Source: a virus. From it: DNA of 42,634 nucleotides. Of the stretch, positions 24,989-31,323 are shown piece by piece. The position numbers were made by a program, and so were the translations under genes. The DNA lies in IMG/VR virus record IMGVR_UViG_3300044808_000022, positions 1-42,634 of that record; one strand, given 5' to 3'. Position 1 is the stretch's first letter. Each line of letters starts with the position of its first letter. The notes beneath the pieces are model-generated. The model was not told the DNA's origin, made no database searches, and worked only from the letters and a program-made list of their open reading frames with translations.

Positions 24989-25030
24989 GCTGTGCCCCCA
25001 CATGTCGATGCCGATGTGCGGGGGCACGGC
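24989..25030. promoter_or_regulatory. Stem-loop ahead of the endolysin gene
   Basis: Arms at 24989-25007 and 25012-25030 can pair over 19 positions with three G-U pairs and one A-C mismatch around a 4-nt loop; the core GTGCCCCC/GGGGGCAC is perfect. It ends 29 nt before the endolysin ATG. It may be an attenuator, an RNA processing site or a translational control element. Confidence 0.55.
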
Positions 25031-25058
25031 CGCGCCTACACCCCCGGAAGGAGCCCGC

Positions 25059-25826
25059 ATGGCCCGCATGCCTGCTGCGACTTGGTCGCCGTCACCGAAC
25101 CACGGAGGTGCCCGCCGCGACTACCGGTGGATCGTGGTCCACCGCACCGCCGGGTCGTTCCCCGGTGACCTGGCGTTGCTGCGCCGGTCCGGGTCGAACA
25201 CCGGTGCCACGTTCTACGTGCGGCGGACCGGGCAGATCCACCAACTCCACGACACCACGTCGGTGCCGTGGACGAGCCGGGACGCGAACCCGCGATCGGT
25301 GACCATCGAGTTCGAGGGCACCGCCAGCCAGGGTCTGACCGTGGCGCAGGAGGAAGCGGGCGCCAGGATCTTCGCGTTCGTCCACAAGACGCACGGCACC
25401 GCGCTGGTTGCGGTGAAGAACCCGGCCACGCAGGGCGGGGTGTCCTATCACCGGCACGGCGCCATGTTCGGTCTCGACTGGGGCCGGACCGCGTGCCCTG
25501 GGGATCAGGTGGTGGCGCAGATCCCCGGCATGGTGGCCCGCGCCCGGGCCATCGTAAACCCGCCGCCCGCGCCCCCGAAGGAGCCTGCTGTGCCGCAGCC
25601 GAAGTACGACGATTTCAAGTCCTGGTACGCCGACTGGTTCGGGCCCGTTCAGTCCCTCATCCACTGGTGGACGAAGATCCGCCCGGTCGAGCAGACCGCG
25701 ACCGCCGTGCAGAACCAGCAGCTCACCGAGCTGCGGACCGCTGTGGACGCCCTGTCCACGACCGCTGTATCCCTCGCAGCGCGGGTGGCCGCGCTCGAAT
25801 CCCAGAATGGAGCACCCACATCATGA
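25059..25826 (+). CDS. Endolysin, N-acetylmuramoyl-L-alanine amidase
   Basis: A 255-residue cell-wall hydrolase. Residues 20-165 are an amidase_2/PGRP domain: VVHRTAG (His28), SVTIEFEG, SYHRHG (His131 or His133) and TACPGD (Cys146), giving the His-His-Cys zinc site; it cuts the bond between muramic acid and the stem peptide. A Pro-rich linker and a C-terminal part with Trp-rich and coiled segments follow, likely for wall binding or oligomerisation. ATG at 25059 follows GGAAGGAG. No signal peptide, so a holin is needed; one follows directly. Confidence 0.92.
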   Translation: MARMPAATWSPSPNHGGARRDYRWIVVHRTAGSFPGDLALLRRSGSNTGATFYVRRTGQIHQLHDTTSVPWTSRDANPRSVTIEFEGTASQGLTVAQEEAGARIFAFVHKTHGTALVAVKNPATQGGVSYHRHGAMFGLDWGRTACPGDQVVAQIPGMVARARAIVNPPPAPPKEPAVPQPKYDDFKSWYADWFGPVQSLIHWWTKIRPVEQTATAVQNQQLTELRTAVDALSTTAVSLAARVAALESQNGAPTS

Positions 25827-26077
25827 GCGGTGGTTACGCGAGCCCGGCGAACCCGAAGCCCACCGAGCCGGTCCTGAGCGTCGGTACGGTGACGGCTGTC
25901 GTCGCGGCCGCCCTGGGGCTGCTCGTTGCCCTGGGGCTGGACATCAGCGACGAGGTGCAGACGCAGCTCCTCGGGTTCATCGCTGTGGCCGCGCCGGTGG
26001 TGGCCGCGCTGGTGGCGCGGCGGAAGGTGAAGCCCGTCGAGGACATCGCTCGCGAGGCCGCGGACGGCGGACTGTGA
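25823..26077 (+). CDS. Holin-like protein, two transmembrane helices
   Basis: An 84-residue protein with helices at about residues 19-39 and 48-66 joined by an acidic turn and ending in a charged tail, the layout of class II holins. ATG overlaps the endolysin stop (ATGA). It would form membrane lesions that let the amidase reach the wall. The C-terminal VEDIAREAADGG segment is typical of holins in this group of phages. Confidence 0.8.
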   Translation: MSGGYASPANPKPTEPVLSVGTVTAVVAAALGLLVALGLDISDEVQTQLLGFIAVAAPVVAALVARRKVKPVEDIAREAADGGL

Positions 26078-26226
26078 CCCTGTTCCTGGTGCTGCTGCTG
26101 GCCGCCGCCGCGTGTTTCGGCCTGGCGGCTGTGGGGGTGTCGACGCGGGTCAATCTGGTCGCGGCGGGCCTGTTCCTGTGCGTGGTGGCCCGGGTGCTGC
26201 TGGGTGTGGAGGTGGGGCTGTCGTGA
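26074..26226 (+). CDS. Second small holin-like membrane protein (50 aa)
   Basis: Two hydrophobic helices (about residues 2-21 and 27-46) in 50 residues, GTG start overlapping the holin stop. Paired small membrane proteins after an endolysin are common, where one may act as holin and the other as antiholin; I cannot tell which. Confidence 0.65.
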   Translation: MTLFLVLLLAAAACFGLAAVGVSTRVNLVAAGLFLCVVARVLLGVEVGLS

Positions 26227-26645
26227 CGATCCTGCGTTCGGACAATCCGTGGTCAGACGCGCGGGTGTCGTACTGTGTGGCGGCTCAGCCGGTCGGCGCC
26301 CTGCTGTTCCGGGGTTGCGTGATCCGGTTCGAGGATGTCGCTGACGGCCCGTACATTCTGGCGGACAACTCGCACCGCTGCGTGGGTGTGGGTGAGGTGC
26401 GCGTGGACGGGAACGGGAAGATCGAAATCCTCGCGAAGGACGCTGCGACGCCGAGTGTGGTCACGATGCATGTGACGACTGATGAGACGTTCGCGAAGGC
26501 CGGTTTCTTCGTCGGGCCCAGCGGTGGCGCTGGGACGACGGTGCCGATGTTCGGGCATCGTGACGGCGGCACGTACCACGGCCTCACACCGGGCTTGTAC
26601 GGGACGGGCCGCAACATCTGGTGCTCGTGGTGGTCCCTGGCCTGA
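26223..26645 (+). CDS. Hypothetical protein, last gene of the late operon
   Basis: A 140-residue beta-rich protein with Gly/Asp turns and four Cys residues, GTG start overlapping the previous stop. It has no membrane segment. It is followed after 19 nt by a strong hairpin. The Trp-rich end (NIWCSWWSLA) is unusual. No family recognised. Confidence 0.65.
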   Translation: MTILRSDNPWSDARVSYCVAAQPVGALLFRGCVIRFEDVADGPYILADNSHRCVGVGEVRVDGNGKIEILAKDAATPSVVTMHVTTDETFAKAGFFVGPSGGAGTTVPMFGHRDGGTYHGLTPGLYGTGRNIWCSWWSLA

Positions 26646-26664
26646 CCTGCTCTGCTGTACGACT

Positions 26665-26700
26665 GCGGCCCCGCTCCTCCTCCGGGAGGGGCGGGGCCGC
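26665..26700. terminator. Strong hairpin closing the late operon
   Basis: A 16-bp stem (26665-26680 with 26685-26700, one T-G pair) around a TCCG tetraloop, the most stable hairpin noted in the window, sits between the rightward late genes and the end of a leftward operon. It probably terminates both transcripts. Confidence 0.85.
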
Positions 26701-26725
26701 TTCGTCGTGCCCTACGGGTTGCCGG

Positions 26726-26911
26726 TCACTTCCCGGCCCACCGCCGCACGGTCATCCGGTCGACGCCCGCATCCCGCGCCACGGCCGCCTCCGGCTGCCC
26801 AGCGGCAAGCTCCCGGAGGACGGCGGCCCGGAGCTGACAGATCGCCTCGGTGAGGTTGCGTCCGGCGTCGGCGCGACGCCGAGCCAGGGTCTCCAGTTCC
26901 GCCTCAGCCAT
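26726..26911 (-). CDS. Small helix-turn-helix protein (paralogue of 34644-34835)
   Basis: A 61-residue protein: an N-terminal charged helix, then an HTH of the resolvase/Hin type (PEAAVARDAGVDRMTVRRWAG). The ATG at 26911 follows AAAGGA on the minus strand and aligns with the start of its paralogue; an ATG at 27007 overlapping the upstream stop would add 32 residues of poorer codon use. The C-terminal 93 bp are identical, inverted, to 34734-34826. Likely DNA-binding; target unknown. Confidence 0.7.
   Translation of the reverse strand: MAEAELETLARRRADAGRNLTEAICQLRAAVLRELAAGQPEAAVARDAGVDRMTVRRWAGK
26729..26821. repeat. 93-bp perfect inverted repeat, copy 1
   Basis: This stretch is the exact reverse complement of 34734-34826 (one mismatch appears 2 bp beyond its right end and the match is lost at the other end). 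It covers the HTH-coding end of the small leftward gene. The two copies flank the leftward operon, the transfer module and the nuclease gene, about 8 kb. Confidence 0.9.
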
Positions 26912-27003
26912 GAGCCGAGTCCTTTCCCGCTCTGGTGTTTCGTCGTGTCCTACGGTCGTCTGTCGATGATCTGCCGCGGTGGCGAACCCGAGCACGCGGC
27001 GGG

Positions 27004-27555
27004 TCATGACTCGGCCACAGCGGCGCGGGTGAGTTCGGAGACGAGGTCGCAGAGCGCGTGGCCTTCGCAGGTGTCGTGCACGGTCTCCTGCCGCCGCAGC
27101 TGGTCGAGGTACCGCTCGGCTAGCTCGGCCCGCGCCTTCTCGGCACCACGCTGCTCGGCCTTCGCCACCTCGGCGCGTAAGTCGGCCACCCGTTCCCTGA
27201 GCGCGGCGATGTTGGCGTCACGCCGCTTTACGCCAAACTCCAGGCGCTCGACCTCGGCGTCGCGTTCCTTGCGGCCTTCGATCAGACCGCCCATGAACAG
27301 GCTGCTCGGTGACGCGTTCTCTCCGGAGCGGACCCCGGCGCGGTATCCATCCATGAACAGGTCGCCAGCCTCGGCCTCGGCGCGGCCACGGGCATAGGCC
27401 GCTGCCTCACGAGCATCCACCTGGCGGGCGATCCGGGTGCGTGTCCACGCAGCCATGTGGACCGCGTCCGTGGTCTCGTCCAAGTACGTGAAATCGGACT
27501 CCTCGATCTCGGTGGGCCACGTGGTCGCCGGCGTTCCGGGCGTCTCGGCGGTCAC
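27004..27555 (-). CDS. Hypothetical coiled-coil protein
   Basis: A 183-residue protein read leftward. Residues 30-80 are Ala/Arg rich with a FMDGYRAGVRSG segment; residues 100-165 form a heptad-like coiled coil (ERLEFGVKRRDANIAALRERV); the end has two Cys. GTG start overlaps the upstream stop. Second gene of the ribbon-helix-helix operon. Function unknown. Confidence 0.7.
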   Translation of the reverse strand: MTAETPGTPATTWPTEIEESDFTYLDETTDAVHMAAWTRTRIARQVDAREAAAYARGRAEAEAGDLFMDGYRAGVRSGENASPSSLFMGGLIEGRKERDAEVERLEFGVKRRDANIAALRERVADLRAEVAKAEQRGAEKARAELAERYLDQLRRQETVHDTCEGHALCDLVSELTRAAVAES

Positions 27556-27827
27556 TGGTCGACCCTCCGCAGGGTGACGGTGTCCGCGCCGACGCCACCG
27601 TGGCTCGGCCCTTCCTCGATCACGTACACGCCGTCATGGCCGTGCTGCAGACCCGACAGTTCGATCAGGTCACCGGGCACGAGTTCCGGTAGCGCGTACT
27701 CGCGCAGCTTCTCCCGCACGACTTTGCTCACGTCAGTGCCGTGCCTGTTCGCTTTGGCCGTTGCCGCTTCCCACAGGTCGTCAGCGATACGGACGTCACG
27801 CTTCGGCGTGTGGGAAGGGTTCGGCAC
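27552..27827 (-). CDS. Ribbon-helix-helix regulator
   Basis: A 91-residue protein whose first 50 residues (KRDVRIADDLWEAATAKA, then TDVSKVVREKLREYA) form an Arc/CopG-like ribbon-helix-helix: one strand and two helices, a dimeric DNA-binding fold. A beta-rich C-terminus follows. It heads the leftward operon and faces two copies of a 14-bp palindrome, so it is a candidate autoregulator. GTG start; ribosome site is weak. Confidence 0.75.
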   Translation of the reverse strand: MPNPSHTPKRDVRIADDLWEAATAKANRHGTDVSKVVREKLREYALPELVPGDLIELSGLQHGHDGVYVIEEGPSHGGVGADTVTLRRVDQ

Positions 27828-27873
27828 GGCGTCATCATCGCAGCCGACTGGTTGTCATGCCACGACTCTACCG

Positions 27874-27887
27874 CGTGTCCGGACACG
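27874..27887. promoter_or_regulatory. Operator palindrome CGTGTCCGGACACG, copy 1
   Basis: A perfect 14-bp palindrome in the divergent region between the ribbon-helix-helix operon and the transfer module. On the minus strand it falls between a TAGAGT -10 candidate (27865-27870) and the matching -35 position, so a bound protein would block the leftward promoter. Confidence 0.7.
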
Positions 27888-27917
27888 ACACCAGTTTCTG
27901 AGCGTGAAAGCATGGCG

Positions 27918-27931
27918 CGTGTCCGGACACG
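27918..27931. promoter_or_regulatory. Operator palindrome CGTGTCCGGACACG, copy 2
   Basis: Second identical 14-bp palindrome, 44 bp centre-to-centre from the first (about four helical turns). It lies just upstream of a weak rightward -10 candidate TACGGT (27936-27941). The shared sequence and phasing suggest both are bound by one dimeric repressor. Confidence 0.7.
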
Positions 27932-27998
27932 GGAGTACGGTGGCGACACGACACCAGCGGCGCACCGCTGCACAGTCCAGCCGAAGAAGGCGACACCG

Positions 27999-28187
27999 AT
28001 GGCACAACACATCCCGGCGCAGCGACAGCCCGACCACGGCGCCCTCGGCGAACTCGCCGACCGCGCCGTCCAGGTGCTCCGCGCCCACTACGACACCGTC
28101 CAGCACGGCTACTGCGACGTATGCCACCTCGAGTGGCCCTGCGACACGGTCCTCCGCGCCGACAGCAACCTGGCACTACTCCACTAG
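27999..28187 (+). CDS. Small Cys-containing protein at the head of the transfer module
   Basis: A 62-residue protein; the N-terminal half is a helix with many Ala/His/Gln, the C-terminal half holds CDVCHLEWPC, a short metal-binding-like cluster. I know similar small proteins from Streptomyces integrative elements and phages, with no known function. GAAGAAGG precedes the ATG. The stop is followed by a 16-bp G/C palindrome at 28189-28204. Confidence 0.65.
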   Translation: MAQHIPAQRQPDHGALGELADRAVQVLRAHYDTVQHGYCDVCHLEWPCDTVLRADSNLALLH

Positions 28188-28188
28188 A

Positions 28189-28204
28189 CCGCCGGGCCCG
28201 GCGG
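28189..28204. promoter_or_regulatory. 16-bp G/C palindrome after the first transfer-module gene
   Basis: CCGCCGGGCCCGGCGG is a perfect palindrome 1 nt after a stop codon and 61 nt before the next gene. It could act as a weak terminator or a protein site; nothing else marks it. Confidence 0.35.
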
Positions 28205-28264
28205 CGCGCGGCCAACGCAGCGACCCACCGCCGGACCCGGCCACCAACCACGCAGGGAGACACG

Positions 28265-29014
28265 ATGAACGCCAGCGACGCGCTCGCTGACGCCACACAC
28301 GGCCCGGCCGGTGCACCGCATCCGCTTTCCGCTCACGCGGGCACCCAAGGCCGCGGATGGGCGTACACCGGCGCCATCCTCGGTATCACCGTCTCCGTCA
28401 CCGCCAACATCGCCCACGCCCTCATCCCCACCCACCCCCACGCCGGCGCCGTCCTCTTCGCCGCCCTCTGGCCCCTGTTCCTGTTCGTCACCATCGAAAT
28501 CATGGCCCGCACCCCCTGGCCCAACTTGCACCGCTGGAAGTGGGTCCGCTTCGGCGGTCTGTCCGTTGTCGCCGTCGTCGCCGCGGTCGTGTCGTACCGG
28601 CACCAAGCCGGGCTGTTGGCCTTCTACGGCGAAGACGGACTCACCACGGTCATCGGCCCGCTCGCGGTCGACGGGCTGCTGCTGACAGCGACGGGCGCGC
28701 TCATCGCCACGTCACGGACACGACACACGGCGGCACCTGCCACCGCTGTCACCCCCGCCACCGCACCCGCGTCTGCTGCGGCGCCTGTCACCACGCCTGT
28801 CACCCCCGCGAAGACGACACCCGACACCCGGTCGACCGCGACACCCCGCCCCGCCGCGGCAGGCCCCGTCACCCCCGACATGACACGCGCCTACGCCGCC
28901 ACACACCCCGAAATGACACGCGACCAGCAAGCCGCCGCACTCGGCATCTCGGCCCGCACACTCGCCCGCCACCTCGCCAAGCCCACGAAGCTCACCGCCA
29001 TCCGAGAGGCATGA
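28265..29014 (+). CDS. DUF2637/SpdB-like membrane protein with C-terminal HTH
   Basis: A 249-residue protein. Four to five hydrophobic helices occupy residues 30-145 (GAILGITVSVTANIAHALIP ... FVTIEIMAR), the DUF2637 signature. A Pro/Thr/Ala linker follows and the last 35 residues (TRDQQAAALGISARTLARHLA) are a helix-turn-helix. In Streptomyces plasmids such Spd proteins help spread of transferred DNA between mycelial compartments. GGGAGACACG precedes the ATG. Its neighbours include a TraB-like translocase, supporting a transfer role here. Confidence 0.8.
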   Translation: MNASDALADATHGPAGAPHPLSAHAGTQGRGWAYTGAILGITVSVTANIAHALIPTHPHAGAVLFAALWPLFLFVTIEIMARTPWPNLHRWKWVRFGGLSVVAVVAAVVSYRHQAGLLAFYGEDGLTTVIGPLAVDGLLLTATGALIATSRTRHTAAPATAVTPATAPASAAAPVTTPVTPAKTTPDTRSTATPRPAAAGPVTPDMTRAYAATHPEMTRDQQAAALGISARTLARHLAKPTKLTAIREA

Positions 29015-29018
29015 CACC

Positions 29019-29246
29019 GTGACCACCTACCAAGACCTGCCCGGCCCACCGCCGCTGCGCATCCGAATCCTGATCCGGCTCGTCGCCGCCGCCGGGGTGG
29101 ACGCGTTCGCCCTCGGACTCCGAGACGGCCGGGCATACACCGGCACGTCCTGGGGCGGGGAAGCGGGCCGCGCCGCGTGCCACGAGTTCCTCCGCGACCT
29201 CGTGGCCGACTACGACGCCGACGACGTCAACGGAGGAACGTCGTGA
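29019..29246 (+). CDS. Small hypothetical protein of the transfer module
   Basis: A 75-residue protein from a GTG 4 nt after the previous stop. It has a central Leu/Val/Ala helix, a GRAYTGTSWGGEAGRAACHEF middle and an acidic end. It is soluble by composition. Coupled to the next gene by GTGA. Function unknown; small ORFs of this kind are usual between spd and tra genes. Confidence 0.6.
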   Translation: MTTYQDLPGPPPLRIRILIRLVAAAGVDAFALGLRDGRAYTGTSWGGEAGRAACHEFLRDLVADYDADDVNGGTS

Positions 29247-29461
29247 CCGCCACCAGCAAGATCCTCACCCGCGGCGCTGAGTGGGCGGCGATCCTCGCCT
29301 TCTGCCTCATCGCCGCGGCGGCCGTCACCAGCTCCCTCAACCTGACCGTCGCCTACTCGGCCCTCGGCCTCCTCCTCGCAGGAACCGCCGCGACCATCAC
29401 CGCGACGATCCTCGACAAGCGCCCGACGCCAGCCGACGAGAAAGAGGAGGCGGCACGATGA
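29243..29461 (+). CDS. Small membrane protein, two helices (72 aa)
   Basis: Hydrophobic helices at about residues 13-33 and 36-56, then a charged tail. GTG overlaps the previous stop and the stop overlaps the next ATG. Small Spd-type membrane proteins in actinomycete plasmids have the same form and are thought to build a spread complex with TraB; that role is inferred from context. Confidence 0.6.
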   Translation: MTATSKILTRGAEWAAILAFCLIAAAAVTSSLNLTVAYSALGLLLAGTAATITATILDKRPTPADEKEEAAR

Positions 29462-29664
29462 CCGAGGCCCTCGCGATCATGGCCCTCGCCGCGATCGCCC
29501 TCTTCTTCGGCCACCGAGGCCGCGGCGTCATCGGCCCCTTCTGCTGGATCCTCGTCGGCGTCATCCTCGTCGGCGGCTCCCTGTCCGCGGCGGCCAGCAA
29601 CTTCGGGAACATCATCGTCACCACGGCGTCCGCGCTCGGCACCTATTTCGCAGGCGTCGCATGA
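29458..29664 (+). CDS. Small membrane protein, two helices (68 aa)
   Basis: Helices at about residues 2-18 and 24-47 with a GHRGRG basic loop between them and a moderately hydrophobic end. ATGA coupling on both sides. As with its neighbour, this fits the small Spd-like proteins of a transfer module, but nothing in the sequence names it. Confidence 0.6.
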   Translation: MTEALAIMALAAIALFFGHRGRGVIGPFCWILVGVILVGGSLSAAASNFGNIIVTTASALGTYFAGVA

Positions 29665-31292
29665 CCGCCCCGACCGAACCGCCGGCCGCGGCCCCTGAGG
29701 CGCCGCGGCCCCGGCCTACTGTGTCCCGGTCGCCGGGCCCGCCGCGTACCAGGCGGCGGGCCATCGCCCTGCCCGTGCTGTTGGCAGGCGGTCTGCTGGC
29801 GTTGGTTGCGTCGCAGGGCGGTTGGCTGCTGCTCCTCGCGGCGGCGGGTGGCACCGCGGCGGTGGGCGGTGGGCTGTGGGTGTCGTCCCGGCGCCGCGCC
29901 CGGCAGCAGACGGGCCGAGGGCGCCAGCAGCAGCGGCCCCGGCGTGCCCAGCGCGGGCCGCGCCAGTTCGGCGGGTTCCCCCGCAGACAGGTGTCGGGGA
30001 TCCGGCACATGGGCAACCCGGGCGGGATGGGTCGCGGTGTCGGCCGGTCTGTGGGACGCGCCGCTGGCCGGGCCGCGGGCGGTGTCGGTACGGCTGGTCG
30101 CCGAGCATCCGGCGCGGGCCGGGCAGCTGCCACGCGCGTCGGCGGGGCGGCTCGACGCGGCAAGCAAGCGGCCGGGTTCGCGGCGGCGTCCGGCCGGAAG
30201 AAGGCCCACGCCGCGGCGCTGCGCCTCCCGGGCCGGTCGGGCACCGGACGGACAGCGAAGACCCCGAGCTCGACGAAGCCCAGCCGCTCGAGCTCCGGTC
30301 GCCGCATGCCGTTCACCGGTGGCGGCCGGAAGTCGAGCTCGCCCGGGACCGGGAACCGGTCGGGTCGGTCGTCGCGTGGCGGCGGGTTCCGGATCCCCGG
30401 CATGTCAGGCCGGTCGGGTCGGTCGGGTGGCGGGCGGATGTTCGGCGGCAAGTCGTCACCCCGCCGCGGTCTGCCAGGCACCCGGACTGGTCGTGTCGCC
30501 GCGGCGGCCCGGCGCCTCACCGGCCGGACACGCCCCGGCACCGGTGTCACCCCCGGAACTGGCCGGACACCCGGACACCGCATCCGACGCGTCCGAGGTG
30601 TCCTCGGCCGGACCGGACGCCGACTCACCGGCCGCCCCCTACGGACACGGACACGTCCCAAGGTGACACCCGGCAAGGCGACCGTGACACCGACCCTGAC
30701 ACGCCGCGCCGCACGCCGCGCCCTGACAGCCACCCGGACAGGCGCCACGCGGACCGGACGCGGCACCCGGGCACTCGCCCGCCGCCTCGCCCACCGACTG
30801 TGGAACTTCCCCGCCGCCGCCGTCACCGCCATGACAGGACCCACCTACCCCCGAACCCCGCCCGGCACCACCACACCTGTCACCACCCCCGCCGCCACTG
30901 CCACGCCGGCGCCGAAACTCGCCACCGCTGGAGGACCCGCCATGTCACACCCGATCATCAGCCCGTCCGTCGAAGCCGCAGGCGGCATCGGCGGCTACGA
31001 CTTCCGCCACCTGAGCGACATCCGGAACTTCACCAACGCCGCCCCCGAGTCGATCAGTAGCCTCGCGCAGGCGTACAACGCGGTCGCGAACCGACTGGCC
31101 GACACTCCCGCCTCCGGCTCCGTCGCAGAGGTGTACTCCCAGATCGCCGCGGGGCTCGCCACGCTCGCGGACGCCGCCGCCGAAGCCCCCGCCCTGCTAC
31201 AGACCGCCAACCAGGAGGACTTCAACCGGATCGACAACCCTCGCCCGCAGGAGACGATGGCCGACCACGGCACCAACACCGCAGGGATGTGA
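29661..31292 (+). CDS. Basic Spd-like protein with disordered Arg/Gly/Ser region
   Basis: A 543-residue protein in three parts: two hydrophobic helices at about 34-75, a very basic, low-complexity Arg/Gly/Ser/Thr-rich region from 76 to 400, and a compact helical C-terminal domain from about 425 (ISPSVEAAGGIGGYDF, then ISSLAQAYNAVANRLADTP). The C-terminal domain resembles the end domain of large Spd proteins next to traB in actinomycete elements. The basic region may bind DNA or the cell wall. ATG overlaps the previous stop. Confidence 0.65.
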   Translation: MTAPTEPPAAAPEAPRPRPTVSRSPGPPRTRRRAIALPVLLAGGLLALVASQGGWLLLLAAAGGTAAVGGGLWVSSRRRARQQTGRGRQQQRPRRAQRGPRQFGGFPRRQVSGIRHMGNPGGMGRGVGRSVGRAAGRAAGGVGTAGRRASGAGRAAATRVGGAARRGKQAAGFAAASGRKKAHAAALRLPGRSGTGRTAKTPSSTKPSRSSSGRRMPFTGGGRKSSSPGTGNRSGRSSRGGGFRIPGMSGRSGRSGGGRMFGGKSSPRRGLPGTRTGRVAAAARRLTGRTRPGTGVTPGTGRTPGHRIRRVRGVLGRTGRRLTGRPLRTRTRPKVTPGKATVTPTLTRRAARRALTATRTGATRTGRGTRALARRLAHRLWNFPAAAVTAMTGPTYPRTPPGTTTPVTTPAATATPAPKLATAGGPAMSHPIISPSVEAAGGIGGYDFRHLSDIRNFTNAAPESISSLAQAYNAVANRLADTPASGSVAEVYSQIAAGLATLADAAAEAPALLQTANQEDFNRIDNPRPQETMADHGTNTAGM

Positions 31293-31323
31293 CCACCGCA
31301 CCCAAGGAGGGAAGTAGCGCCCC

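Noticed and set aside
26912-27007. Longer N-terminus for the leftward HTH gene (ATG 27007, overlapping the upstream stop)
   Set aside because: Codon bias falls in this part, the paralogue lacks it, and ATG 26911 has its own ribosome site. The ATGA overlap keeps some doubt.
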